Shown here piece by piece: positions 8,176 to 16,216 of a stretch of 30,003 bases of DNA (its first letter is position 1; every line of letters begins with the position of its first letter). Source of the stretch: Bacillota bacterium (lineage in GTDB: Bacteria; Bacillota; Clostridia; Lachnospirales; Lachnospiraceae); NCBI GenBank assembly GCA_023413555.1, contig JAEZPG010000078.1:1-30003 (forward strand), written 5' to 3'. Made by a program: the position numbers and the translations under genes. The notes under the pieces were generated by a model that worked only from the letters and a program-made list of their open reading frames with translations, had not been told where the DNA came from and searched no databases.

Positions 8176-8472
8176 ATGCCAAGTAATAGTGAAAAAATTG
8201 TATTTACAACAGAAGACAATGAGCAAATAGAATTTTATATATTAGAGCAAACGAGAGTAAATGGAATAAATTATTTGTTGATTGCAGATTCTGAGGATGA
8301 AGAAAGTGAGGCAAATGCCTTGATTTTGAAAGAAAAGGAAGCTCTTGGGGAAGATACTGTTTACGATATTGTAGAAGATGATACAGAGCTAGAGGCTATT
8401 TCGAAAGTATTTGAAACAATGATGGATGATATTGATATTGCAATTGATGAGACACCTAAGCAAAACGGATAG
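8176..8472 (+). CDS. DUF1292 protein (YrzB-like)
   Basis: A 98-residue, highly acidic protein of the DUF1292 family, of unknown function. It consists of a small beta-rich part (IVFTTEDNEQIEFYILEQ, NYLLIADSE) followed by an acidic helix (VEDDTELEAISKVFETMMDD). In B. subtilis the relative YrzB occupies the same place after the ruvX homologue. The ATG at 8176 is chosen because AAGGAGAT at 8163-8170 sits six bases upstream. A longer in-frame start at 8137 would overlap ruvX and has no ribosome binding site. The gene starts one base after the ruvX stop codon. No terminator is evident downstream, only a 12-base palindrome (CTTAAGCTTAAG, 8483-8494). Confidence 0.9.
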   Translation: MPSNSEKIVFTTEDNEQIEFYILEQTRVNGINYLLIADSEDEESEANALILKEKEALGEDTVYDIVEDDTELEAISKVFETMMDDIDIAIDETPKQNG

Positions 8473-8670
8473 AAGTTTTATTCTTAAGCTTAAGTACGAG
8501 ATGATTAGTTAGAAAAAGCAAGGTTATACTTTTTAATATATATGTAAGCACGTAACGAAAGCAATCATTAGAATTAGGAATAGACAAGATGAGAGAATTC
8601 GTCTCTACGGATTATTTGTCGCATTAACGGCATATTTTTTAAGCATAAATGGTGCGGAAACGAGGTTTAG

Positions 8671-9132
8671 ATGAATACAAATCATGAAATGTTTAAGGAG
8701 TTGCTAAAGGAGAACGGGCTAAAGGTTACAACACAGAGAATTGCTATTTTAGATGTGTTACAGAGTAGACCGGATACACATTTGACAGCAGAAGAAATTT
8801 ATGAATGTGTTCGTGAACAGTATCCCGAGATTGGTTTGGCAACTGTTTATCGTACCATATTGTTGTTATCGGATTTACATTTGATAGACAAGTTAAATCT
8901 GGATGACGGCTATGTACGATATGAAATTGGAAAGAAACAGGGCGGGATGGGTTGTCATCACCACCATCACTTAATATGTTTACGCTGTGGTAACGTATTC
9001 TCTTTTGAAGGAGATATGCTGGACAGTTTGGAAAACAAAATTAAGGAGGCTATGGGTTTTGAGACTCTTGACCATGAAGTAAAGCTTTATGGGTATTGTA
9101 AAGAATGTCAAAAGAATAGGGTTTCTCAGTAA
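8671..9132 (+). CDS. Fur-family metal-dependent transcriptional regulator
   Basis: Winged-helix DNA-binding repressor of the Fur/PerR/Zur family. The 153-residue protein has the recognition-helix motif LATVYRTI at 56-63, five consecutive histidines at 96-100 followed by LICLRCG (C103, C106), and a second pair C143-x2-C146 in YCKEC; these four cysteines form the structural zinc site. The His run and the acidic residues after it are the regulatory metal ligands. Sequence alone does not decide between Fur, PerR and Zur. The ORF begins ATGAATACAAATC at 8671 after GAGG (8662-8665). rnjA starts 59 bases after its stop, so they may be co-transcribed. I found no convincing 7-1-7 Fur or PerR box in front of it. 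Confidence 0.9.
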   Translation: MNTNHEMFKELLKENGLKVTTQRIAILDVLQSRPDTHLTAEEIYECVREQYPEIGLATVYRTILLLSDLHLIDKLNLDDGYVRYEIGKKQGGMGCHHHHHLICLRCGNVFSFEGDMLDSLENKIKEAMGFETLDHEVKLYGYCKECQKNRVSQ

Positions 9133-9191
9133 TTCTAAGTGGATTGTGCCTTGATGATAGTGGCTTACATAATTTCAATGGAGGTGCAATT

Positions 9192-10862
9192 ATGAAAGAA
9201 AAAGAATTAAATAAAAAAGGCATAAAGATGATTCCTCTTGGTGGCCTGGAACAAATCGGTATGAATATTACTGCATTTGAATATGAAGATAGTATTATCG
9301 TAGTGGATTGTGGTTTATCCTTCCCTAACGATGATATGTTAGGAATTGATTTGGTAATTCCGGATGTAACTTATCTGAAGGAGAATATTGAAAAAGTAAA
9401 AGGATTTGTCATTACCCATGGTCACGAGGATCATATAGGTGGACTGCCTTATGTACTAAAAGAAGTGAATGTGCCTATTTATGCGACTAAGCTGACAATG
9501 GGTATTATTGAAAGTAAGTTAAAAGAACACAATTTAATGAAAACCACAAAACGTAAGGTAATCAAATATGGTCAGTCCATTAATCTGGGATGTTTCCGTA
9601 TTGAATTTATCCGTACCAATCATAGTATAGCAGATGCTGCAGCACTAGCTATTTATTCACCAGCAGGAATCATAGTTCATACTGGAGACTTTAAGGTAGA
9701 TTATACTCCTGTATTTGGTGAAACTATAGATTTACAGCGTTTTGGTGAGATAGGAAAGAAGGGTGTATTAGCGCTTCTATGTGATAGTACCAATGTAGAA
9801 CGTCCTGGTTATACTATGTCAGAAAGTACGGTAGGTAAGACCTTTGATAATATCTTTGCTGAAAGTGCAAAACATCGAATTATCATTGCTACTTTCGCTT
9901 CGAATGTAGACCGTGTGCAACAGATTATTAATTCTGCCCATAAATTTGGTCGAAAGGTTGTAGTAGAAGGAAGAAGTATGGTGAATATAGTTACCACAGC
10001 AGTGGAATTAGGTTACATCAATCTTCCTGATAATATATTAATAGACATAGAACAGATGAAGAATTATACAGATGATCAGTTAGTACTGATTACTACCGGT
10101 AGCCAGGGGGAAGCCATGGCGGCTCTTTCCAGAATGGCCTCTTCTATTCATAGAAAGATATCCATTAAGCCTGGAGATACTATTGTATTAAGCTCATCCC
10201 CAATTCCAGGTAATGAGAAAGCAGTTTCTAAGATTATTAATGAGCTTTCTATGAAGGGAGCTAAGGTAATCTATCAGGATACCCATGTATCTGGACATGC
10301 TTGCCAGGAAGAGATTAAGTTGATCTATTCCTTGGTAAAACCAAGATATGCTGTTCCTGTTCATGGTGAGTACCGTCATTTAAAACGCCATGCTGAGTTA
10401 TGCGAATCTTTAGGTATTAAAAAGGAGAATGTCTTCCTTATCTCCTCTGGAGATGTCCTGGAACTATCTGAAGACAAAGCTTCCGTCACTGGTCGAGTAC
10501 CATGTGGAGCAATTCTTGTAGATGGTCTTGGCGTAGGAGATGTTGGTAATATTGTACTTCGTGACCGTCAGCATTTATCTGAAAATGGACTAATTATCAT
10601 TGTAGTAACTCTTGAAAAATACAGTAACCAGATTCTTTCTGGACCGGATATTGTATCTCGTGGTTTTGTGTATGTTAGGGAATCTGAGAACCTAATGGAT
10701 GAGGCAAGAGAATGTGTAGGGGACGCCTTAGAGCGTTGCTTAGAGCATGGAGTTACAGACTGGGGTAAGATTAAGAACGAGATAAAGGATTCCTTAAGTG
10801 AATATATCTGGAAGAAGACTAAACGTAATCCAATGATACTACCTATTATCATGGAAGTGTAA
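9192..10862 (+). CDS. rnjA: Ribonuclease J
   Basis: Metallo-beta-lactamase/beta-CASP ribonuclease with 5'-3' exo- and endonuclease activity, central to mRNA turnover and 16S rRNA maturation in Firmicutes. The 556-residue length matches B. subtilis RNase J1. The zinc motif H76-G-H78-E-D80-H81 is in THGHEDHIGG; HTGDFKVDYTP, SSSPIPGNEKAV and HVSGHACQEE are the later catalytic and beta-CASP motifs. A C-terminal domain (VGDVGNIVLRDRQ to the end) is present. The ATG at 9192 is favoured over an in-frame codon at 9144 because GGAGGTG (9180-9186) precedes it and the family begins at about this point. There is no obvious terminator after it. Confidence 0.95.
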   Translation: MKEKELNKKGIKMIPLGGLEQIGMNITAFEYEDSIIVVDCGLSFPNDDMLGIDLVIPDVTYLKENIEKVKGFVITHGHEDHIGGLPYVLKEVNVPIYATKLTMGIIESKLKEHNLMKTTKRKVIKYGQSINLGCFRIEFIRTNHSIADAAALAIYSPAGIIVHTGDFKVDYTPVFGETIDLQRFGEIGKKGVLALLCDSTNVERPGYTMSESTVGKTFDNIFAESAKHRIIIATFASNVDRVQQIINSAHKFGRKVVVEGRSMVNIVTTAVELGYINLPDNILIDIEQMKNYTDDQLVLITTGSQGEAMAALSRMASSIHRKISIKPGDTIVLSSSPIPGNEKAVSKIINELSMKGAKVIYQDTHVSGHACQEEIKLIYSLVKPRYAVPVHGEYRHLKRHAELCESLGIKKENVFLISSGDVLELSEDKASVTGRVPCGAILVDGLGVGDVGNIVLRDRQHLSENGLIIIVVTLEKYSNQILSGPDIVSRGFVYVRESENLMDEARECVGDALERCLEHGVTDWGKIKNEIKDSLSEYIWKKTKRNPMILPIIMEV

Positions 10863-10904
10863 TCTAGGGACCTATACTCACTAAAGAGACAAACTACTTT
10901 TTTC

Positions 10905-10933
10905 TTGTATTACCTTCGAATTCAAGGTATAAT
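10905..10933 (+). promoter_or_regulatory. Promoter of the MltG-like gene with an internal palindrome
   Basis: TTGTAT (10905-10910) and TATAAT (10928-10933) are separated by 17 bases. The spacer contains an inverted repeat, TACCTT-CGAATTC-AAGGTA (10911-10929), which overlaps the first bases of the -10. The start codon is 21 bases past the -10. Confidence 0.75.
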
Positions 10934-10953
10934 TGGTAGCATGGAGGGATAAG

Positions 10954-11454
10954 ATGGCTAAAAGATCAGTTAAGACTAAAGTAGCACTTCGTATCACGAA
11001 TGGTGTACTTCATGTAATGCTTAATGCAGTGTTCTATTGTATCGTGGTATTTATTATAGTAAAGGCTTGTAGTGCAGCTTATGACTTTTCCTATCAATTA
11101 TTTGGTGATGTACGGGTAGATAAGACCAATCCTATTGAGAGACGGCTTGTTATTGAGAAGGAAGAATCTACCATGAGTGTTGCTTCTAAATTGGAATTGT
11201 ATAAAATAATAGATAATAAGTATGCTTTCTATGTCAGAGCTAAGCTTACCGATGAGAATATACTACCTGGAACCTATGTGGTGAAATCAGATATGAATTA
11301 TGACATGATACTGGAAGTGATTACTACAGAGAATAAGCAGTCTACTGCGAAGAATAAGGAGAGTACAACGAACAATAAGAATGCAACAAGTAATAGTCAG
11401 GCAAGTAGCAAGGCGTCGAAGAATGCCGTGTCTATAGATAGTAAAGAAGAATGA
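10954..11454 (+). CDS. Short MltG/YceG-like membrane protein without the catalytic domain
   Basis: A 166-residue membrane protein. It has a basic N-terminus, one transmembrane segment (about 20-39), then a LysM-like region (about 64-125, with VIEKEESTMSVASKLE and ENILPGTYVVKSDMNYDMIL) typical of the N-terminal half of MltG, the endolytic murein transglycosylase. The tail from 126 is low-complexity (K, N, S, T). MltG proteins are usually over 330 residues and carry a catalytic glutamate in the second half; that half is missing here, so enzymatic activity is unlikely. Its position upstream of the trmR-like gene equals that of yrrL (mltG) in B. subtilis, supporting the relationship. AGGGA (10944-10948) precedes ATG 10954, which I prefer over 10933. 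A terminator follows. Confidence 0.75.
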   Translation: MAKRSVKTKVALRITNGVLHVMLNAVFYCIVVFIIVKACSAAYDFSYQLFGDVRVDKTNPIERRLVIEKEESTMSVASKLELYKIIDNKYAFYVRAKLTDENILPGTYVVKSDMNYDMILEVITTENKQSTAKNKESTTNNKNATSNSQASSKASKNAVSIDSKEE

Positions 11455-11456
11455 AA

Positions 11457-11509
11457 GAGCTTTTGCAACTCAGATTAGAGATGATCTGTGGGGGCGAAAG
11501 CTCCTTTTT
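11457..11509 (+). terminator. Intrinsic terminator after the MltG-like gene
   Basis: A 10-bp stem GAGCTTTTGC / GCGAAAGCTC (one G-T pair), with an inner CAGAT / ATCTG stem, is followed by CTTTTT. It starts three bases after the stop codon. Confidence 0.85.
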
Positions 11510-11549
11510 CTAGTGAAACATTTGGTATTAACTATATAGTATGGTTTAG

Positions 11550-11578
11550 TTGATTTTAAAATGGAAATATTGTAATAT
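11550..11578 (+). promoter_or_regulatory. Putative promoter of the trmR-trhP pair
   Basis: TTGATT (11550-11555), a 17-base spacer and TAATAT (11573-11578) lie 50 bases before the GTG start, downstream of the preceding terminator. The -10 matches only four of six positions. Confidence 0.45.
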
Positions 11579-11628
11579 AAATTGTTGAACTACTGTAACT
11601 AAAGTAATAAATAGATAGGAGAACGAAT

Positions 11629-12279
11629 GTGATTGGCGATGAACGAATTATAAGTTATATATCATCACTAGAGAAGGATTTGCCTTTATACTTGTGGGAA
11701 ATAGAAAAGGATGCCATAACAACCTATGTTCCAATTATTAGAAAGCCGACCCAGTCGCTGCTTCGTTTTTTAATGCATAGTTACAAGCCAAAGCGGATTC
11801 TGGAGGTAGGAACTGCAATTGGTTTTTCCGCTCTTATCATGAGGGAGTATCTAGGAGAAGATGCTAGGATTACCACTATTGAGAGAAATCAGGGAAGAAT
11901 CGACCAAGCGAAGGAGAACTTTAGTAAGCATGACAGGGATCATAGAATCACCCTTTTAGAGGGAGATGCTACTGATATATTAAAGCAATTAGTGTCAGAG
12001 CAAAAAACTTTTGATTTCATTTTTATGGATGCAGCCAAAGGCCAGTATATCAATTTTCTCAAGGATATTGATGTCCTTTTGGAAAAGGGTGGACTGTTAG
12101 TGTCGGATAATGTATTACAGGATGGGGATGTTGTGGAATCCCGTTATGGAGTTACCAGAAGAAACCGCACAATCCACAGCAGAATGCGGGAATACCTGTT
12201 TACTTTGACACATCACGAAACCTATGATACCATTGTATTGCCTATTGGCGATGGAGTAACTTTAAGTACCAAATGTTAA
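11629..12279 (+). CDS. trmR: tRNA 5-hydroxyuridine methyltransferase TrmR-like (O-methyltransferase)
   Basis: SAM-dependent O-methyltransferase of the YrrM/COMT-like family, 216 residues. Motifs are ILEVGTAIGFSAL (57-69) for SAM, an acidic E85 in ITTIERN, and FMDAAKGQY (132-140) with D160-N161, the metal-binding residues of this family. In B. subtilis the YrrM homologue TrmR methylates 5-hydroxyuridine at the tRNA wobble position to make 5-methoxyuridine. That function is supported here by the adjacent U32 gene, which would make the hydroxyuridine precursor. The start is a GTG at 11629 with TAGGAGA upstream; the overlapping ATG at 11627 is out of frame. Confidence 0.88.
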   Translation: MIGDERIISYISSLEKDLPLYLWEIEKDAITTYVPIIRKPTQSLLRFLMHSYKPKRILEVGTAIGFSALIMREYLGEDARITTIERNQGRIDQAKENFSKHDRDHRITLLEGDATDILKQLVSEQKTFDFIFMDAAKGQYINFLKDIDVLLEKGGLLVSDNVLQDGDVVESRYGVTRRNRTIHSRMREYLFTLTHHETYDTIVLPIGDGVTLSTKC

Positions 12280-12315
12280 TGGCAGATATGCTTGTTAGAA
12301 AATGGAGAAATTAAT

Positions 12316-13551
12316 ATGTTAGATATAAAGAAGCCAGAGCTATTAATACCGGCTAGCAATTTGGAAGTTCTTCAGGTTGCGATTCAATATGGTGCTGATG
12401 CAGTATATATTGGAGGAGAACTTTATGGCCTTCGTGCCAAAGCTAAAAATTTTAGCAACGAAGATATGAAGGAAGGCATTGCCTATGCTCATCAATATGG
12501 AAAAAAGGTATATGTTACGGCTAATATTACCGCTCATAACGGTGATTTAAGTGGTGTTAGAAAGTATTTTGAAGAGTTAAGAGAGATTAAACCGGATGCG
12601 ATTATCATTTCTGACCCTGGAATCTTTGAAATTGCGGGAGAAGTTTGCCCTGAGATAGAACGACATATCAGTACTCAGGCCAATAATACGAATTATACTA
12701 CCTTTAATTTCTGGCATAAACTTGGAGCTACCAGAGTGGTTACTGCCAGAGAATTATCTATCGAGGAGATTGCTGATATCCGCGCCCATATTCCTGCAGA
12801 TTTAGAGATTGAAACCTTTGTTCATGGAGCTATGTGTATGGCCTATTCTGGAAGATGTCTATTAAGCAATTATATGACAGGAAGAGATGCCAATAAAGGC
12901 TCTTGTACCCATGCTTGCCGTTGGAAGTATCACTTGGTGGAGGAAACCAGGCCCGGTGAATATATGCCGATTGAAGAAAATGAGAGAGGAACCTACATTT
13001 TTAATTCCAAGGACCTTTGTATGATTGATCATATTCCTGATTTAGTTAAGGCCGGAATTGATTCCTTTAAGGTAGAAGGTCGAATGAAGACCGCCCTGTA
13101 TGTAGCTAGTGTAGCCAGAACCTATCGTCAGGCAATTGATGATTTCTTTACAGACTCGGCTCTTTATGAAGCCAATATCCCTCATTACTGGGATGAGATA
13201 GCCAAATGTACGTATCGTAAATATACCACAGGCTTTTTCTATGGGAAGACTACCTCTGAAACTCAGATTTATGATAACAATACCTATGTGAAGGGTTATA
13301 GTTATCTTGGTAAAATAAACGGACAGAATGAGGATGGCCTCTATGAATTGGAACAGCGTAACAAGTTTATGGTGGGTGAAGAACTGGAGGTTATGAAACC
13401 AAACGGTGAAAACCTAATGGTTATCGTGAAGAGAATTACTGATGAAGATGGCAATGATATGGAAAGCTGTCCACATCCACAACAGAAAATATTTGTGGAC
13501 TTAGGGATAGAGCTAAATCCATTTGATATTATAAGACGTAAAGAAGTGTAG
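12316..13551 (+). CDS. trhP: U32-family tRNA hydroxylation protein TrhP-like
   Basis: Member of the peptidase U32 family, 411 residues. Members once annotated as proteases include TrhP, which makes 5-hydroxyuridine at wobble position 34 of tRNA from prephenate. The sequence shows the TIM-barrel start ELLIPASNLEVLQVAIQYGAD, HISTQANNTNY (117-127) and the cluster FVHGAMCMAYSGRC followed by GSCTHAC. The four cysteines C174, C181, C197 and C201 are the expected Fe-S ligands. Start ATG 12316 has a GGAG-type site at 12304-12307; a TTG eight codons upstream is less likely. It follows the trmR-like gene by 36 bases, so hydroxylation and methylation enzymes appear to be co-expressed. B. subtilis has two U32 genes at this place, this genome one. 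Confidence 0.88.
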   Translation: MLDIKKPELLIPASNLEVLQVAIQYGADAVYIGGELYGLRAKAKNFSNEDMKEGIAYAHQYGKKVYVTANITAHNGDLSGVRKYFEELREIKPDAIIISDPGIFEIAGEVCPEIERHISTQANNTNYTTFNFWHKLGATRVVTARELSIEEIADIRAHIPADLEIETFVHGAMCMAYSGRCLLSNYMTGRDANKGSCTHACRWKYHLVEETRPGEYMPIEENERGTYIFNSKDLCMIDHIPDLVKAGIDSFKVEGRMKTALYVASVARTYRQAIDDFFTDSALYEANIPHYWDEIAKCTYRKYTTGFFYGKTTSETQIYDNNTYVKGYSYLGKINGQNEDGLYELEQRNKFMVGEELEVMKPNGENLMVIVKRITDEDGNDMESCPHPQQKIFVDLGIELNPFDIIRRKEV

Positions 13552-13557
13552 GTATAG

Positions 13558-13610
13558 AAGGGCTAGAAGTGACATGACTAAATAATAGTCGAGTTGCATC
13601 TGGCCCTTTT
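13558..13610 (+). terminator. Intrinsic terminator after trhP
   Basis: The 10-bp stem AAGGGCTAGA / TCTGGCCCTT (one wobble pair) with an inner GACTA / TAGTC stem ends in CTTTTAC and then TTTTT. It begins seven bases after the stop codon and separates trmR-trhP from asnB. Confidence 0.8.
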
Positions 13611-13686
13611 ACTTTTTATTTGGGAAACACTATTTTTCGTTCCTTACATATAATGATTAGAAATTATGATTTGAGGTGATCCTTTT

Positions 13687-15540
13687 TTGTGTGGAATCGC
13701 TGGATTTTGTGATTTTACCAGAAGATTCGATAAAAATCCTGATCTGTATGGTAACATAGTGGAAGCCATGGGGGAAACGTTAAAGCGAAGAGGGCCGGAT
13801 GATAGTGGAATCTATGTAGACAGGCATGTTGCTTTTGCTCACAGGCGTCTGGCAGTCGTAGACCTTCTTGGTGGAGTTCAGCCAATGAAAAAGTCGGAAG
13901 GAGAATATGAATTTGTCATTATCTACAACGGTGAGATCTACAACACAGAGGAGGTACGTAACTCTCTAAAGGAGCGAGGGAGAGAGTTTACTACCACTTC
14001 GGATACTGAGGTGGTGTTAACAGCCTATATGGAATTTGGAATTCATTGCGTAGATTACCTCAATGGTATCTTTGCGTTTGCTGTATGGGATTCCTATATG
14101 CAACAAGTATTTTTGTGTAGAGATCGATTTGGAGTTAAGCCATTATTCTATACAATCCAAGGAGAGACTATAGTATTTGGCTCTGAGATAAAGAGCTTAT
14201 TTGCCTATCCTGGGATAGAGCCAGTAACTGATAGCTATGGGATATGTGAATTATTTGGCTTAGGTCCTGCTAGAAGTCCAGGGTGTGGCGTTTATCGGGG
14301 AATCCACGAGCTTCCGCCAGCCCATTTAATGCTCATTGACCGTAATGGGCAGAGAAGATGCTGTTACTGGAAATTGGAGGCCAAGGAACATACTGCTTCC
14401 TATGAAACTACGGTAGACGAAGTGCGAGAAATATTATTTGATGCGATTAAACGTCAGCTAGTATCAGATGTACCAATCTGTACCTTACTATCCGGAGGCC
14501 TTGATTCCAGCGTAGTATCCGCTATTGCAGCAGGAAAGAGGAAGGACGAGGGTAGGGAGCTTCATACTTATTCCTTTGATTATGAGGATAACAGCAGGCA
14601 TTTCACAGCATCTTCTTTTCAACCAAGCGAGGACCGGCCTTATGTAGAAAAGATGGTAGCACACATAGGGGCGAAACATCATTTCTTACAGTGTAGTCAG
14701 GAGAATCTGGCAGATTGCCTCTATGATGCGGTATTAGCTAAAGATTTGCCTGGTATGGCAGATGTAGACTCATCCCTATTATATTTTGCCAGGGAAATAA
14801 AAAAACATCACACGGTATCTCTGTCAGGAGAATGTGCTGACGAGATCTTTGGTGGATATCCATGGTTTAGGGATCAGGAGGTATTGGAGAAGTCTATATT
14901 TCCATGGTCAAAAAATCTGGATTATAGAAAGGGTATCTTAAAAGGAGAACTGTTAGAAAGTCTTGATCTGGAACGTTATGTAGGGTTGGAATATGAAAAA
15001 ACCATGAGAAGAACGCCAAAGCTTTCCGGCGAAAGTAAGGAACAGGCCAGATACCGGGAAATCAGCTATCTCAATACCTCTTGGTTTATGACCACCTTAC
15101 TGGATAGAAAGGATCGAATGACTATGTTTGCAGGGCTTGAGGTCAGAGTACCATTTGCAGACCACAGGTTGATTCAGTATCTTTATAATGTGCCATGGGA
15201 ATACAAGTATCATCACAATGAAGTGAAGGCTTTACTTAAGGATGCGGCTAAGGAACTATTGCCAAAGGAAGTGTTATATCGGCCTAAATGCCCATACCCA
15301 AAGACTTACCATCCGGCTTATGAGGCCATACTAAAAGCCCGTTTACAGGACATAATTAATAATGACGAAGCTCCTTTAAACCGATTTATTAATAAAGAGA
15401 TAATACGCACCTATCTGGACTCCAAAACAGAATATCGGATTCCATGGTTCGGTCAGCTTATGGCAACACCTCAGCTCTATGCCTATCTGATAGAAATGAA
15501 CTATTGGCTGGAGACTTATAAGGTCCGCATAGCCTTGTAA
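13687..15540 (+). CDS. asnB: Asparagine synthase (glutamine-hydrolysing)
   Basis: AsnB converts aspartate, glutamine and ATP to asparagine. The 617-residue protein has an N-terminal class II glutaminase domain beginning MCGIAGF, in which C2 becomes the nucleophile after Met removal, with RRGPDDSG, AHRRLAV and YNGEIYN. The synthetase domain has the pyrophosphatase-loop motif SGGLDSS from residue 269, then SGECADEIFGGYPW and LEVRVPFADHRL. The start is a TTG at 13687, forced because the cysteine must be residue 2; GAGGTG at 13673-13678 provides the ribosome binding site. A TATAAT occurs at 13649-13654 without a good -35. The gene lies between trhP and udk, where B. subtilis has neither it nor the next gene. 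It is complete and shows no sign of decay. Confidence 0.94.
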   Translation: MCGIAGFCDFTRRFDKNPDLYGNIVEAMGETLKRRGPDDSGIYVDRHVAFAHRRLAVVDLLGGVQPMKKSEGEYEFVIIYNGEIYNTEEVRNSLKERGREFTTTSDTEVVLTAYMEFGIHCVDYLNGIFAFAVWDSYMQQVFLCRDRFGVKPLFYTIQGETIVFGSEIKSLFAYPGIEPVTDSYGICELFGLGPARSPGCGVYRGIHELPPAHLMLIDRNGQRRCCYWKLEAKEHTASYETTVDEVREILFDAIKRQLVSDVPICTLLSGGLDSSVVSAIAAGKRKDEGRELHTYSFDYEDNSRHFTASSFQPSEDRPYVEKMVAHIGAKHHFLQCSQENLADCLYDAVLAKDLPGMADVDSSLLYFAREIKKHHTVSLSGECADEIFGGYPWFRDQEVLEKSIFPWSKNLDYRKGILKGELLESLDLERYVGLEYEKTMRRTPKLSGESKEQARYREISYLNTSWFMTTLLDRKDRMTMFAGLEVRVPFADHRLIQYLYNVPWEYKYHHNEVKALLKDAAKELLPKEVLYRPKCPYPKTYHPAYEAILKARLQDIINNDEAPLNRFINKEIIRTYLDSKTEYRIPWFGQLMATPQLYAYLIEMNYWLETYKVRIAL

Positions 15541-15557
15541 TTGGCCTTTCCTCTGTC

Positions 15558-15586
15558 TTGACAAGGAGAGAATAGTTACCTATAAT
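15558..15586 (+). promoter_or_regulatory. Consensus sigma-A promoter
   Basis: TTGACA (15558-15563), a 17-base spacer and TATAAT (15581-15586) match the vegetative consensus perfectly. The hydrolase start codon is 32 bases further on. This is the strongest promoter I can see in the window and predicts high constitutive transcription. Confidence 0.88.
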
Positions 15587-15618
15587 TGGCTCAATAGACA
15601 AATGGAGGGAGGTACAGA

Positions 15619-16143
15619 ATGGAGTTACTAGTTGTAGTAGACATGCAAAAGGACTTTATAGATGGAGCCTTGGGAACGAAGGAAGCCCAAGCTATCGTAA
15701 AAGAGGTTATCAAGGAAATAAAAGGGTTTTCAGGAAAGGTAGTATATACCATGGATACTCATGGCGAACACTATCTGGATACCCAGGAAGGACGTAACTT
15801 ACCAGTGATTCACTGTGTCAAAGATAGTGACGGCTGGCAATTAGAGAAGGAGATACAGGCTATTGCTAAGGAGAATAAAGCTTTAATTTTTGAAAAACCA
15901 ACCTTTGGATCCATGGAACTTGCCCAATATGTGAAGCAATTATCTGATAAGGAGAAACTTACGAAGGTAAGGGTTATTGGACTTTGTACAGATATCTGTG
16001 TAATTAGTAATGCTATGTTAATGAAAGCAGCTGTACCAGAATTAGAGATAGAAGTAAAGGAAAGCTGTTGTGCCGGAGTCACAAAAGAGAGCCATGATAA
16101 TGCGCTTGAAGCGTTGAAGATGTGCCAAATTAAAGTAGTATAG
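15619..16143 (+). CDS. Isochorismatase-fold cysteine hydrolase, nicotinamidase-like
   Basis: A 174-residue hydrolase of the isochorismatase superfamily. The catalytic triad is visible as D8 (VVVDMQKDF), K93 (FEKPTFGS) and C127 (GLCTDICV). D46 and H48 in TMDTHGEHYL, near Y52, suit a nicotinamidase-type metal site. The likely reaction is nicotinamide to nicotinate plus ammonia for NAD salvage, but other amidases share this fold, so I give no gene symbol. GGAGGGAGG precedes the ATG, and the promoter is near-perfect, so it is probably strongly expressed on its own. A long hairpin (16165-16216) follows. Confidence 0.82.
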   Translation: MELLVVVDMQKDFIDGALGTKEAQAIVKEVIKEIKGFSGKVVYTMDTHGEHYLDTQEGRNLPVIHCVKDSDGWQLEKEIQAIAKENKALIFEKPTFGSMELAQYVKQLSDKEKLTKVRVIGLCTDICVISNAMLMKAAVPELEIEVKESCCAGVTKESHDNALEALKMCQIKVV

Positions 16144-16164
16144 AGAGTATAGGCAGCTTAAATA

Positions 16165-16216
16165 GAACCGATCTCCTAAGCATTAGATTTTTGGTCTAAC
16201 TATTGGGGATCGGTTC
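16165..16216 (+). other. Large hairpin without a T-tract
   Basis: GAACCGATCTCC (16165-16176) pairs over 12 positions, one a T-G pair, with GGGGATCGGTTC (16205-16216). The loop contains an inner TTAGA / TCTAA stem. ACAATGGG follows rather than T, so it is not a standard intrinsic terminator. It starts 22 bases after the hydrolase stop. Confidence 0.7.

Noticed and set aside
8473..8670. Possible Fur/PerR box in the region before the Fur-family gene.
   Set aside because: Only loose AT-rich half-sites and a GAGA-GAATTC-TCTC-like partial dyad are present; no 7-1-7 match.
8956..8970. Five consecutive His codons in the Fur-family gene, looking like an affinity tag.
   Set aside because: A His run before LICLRCG is the normal metal-binding motif of Fur-family proteins.
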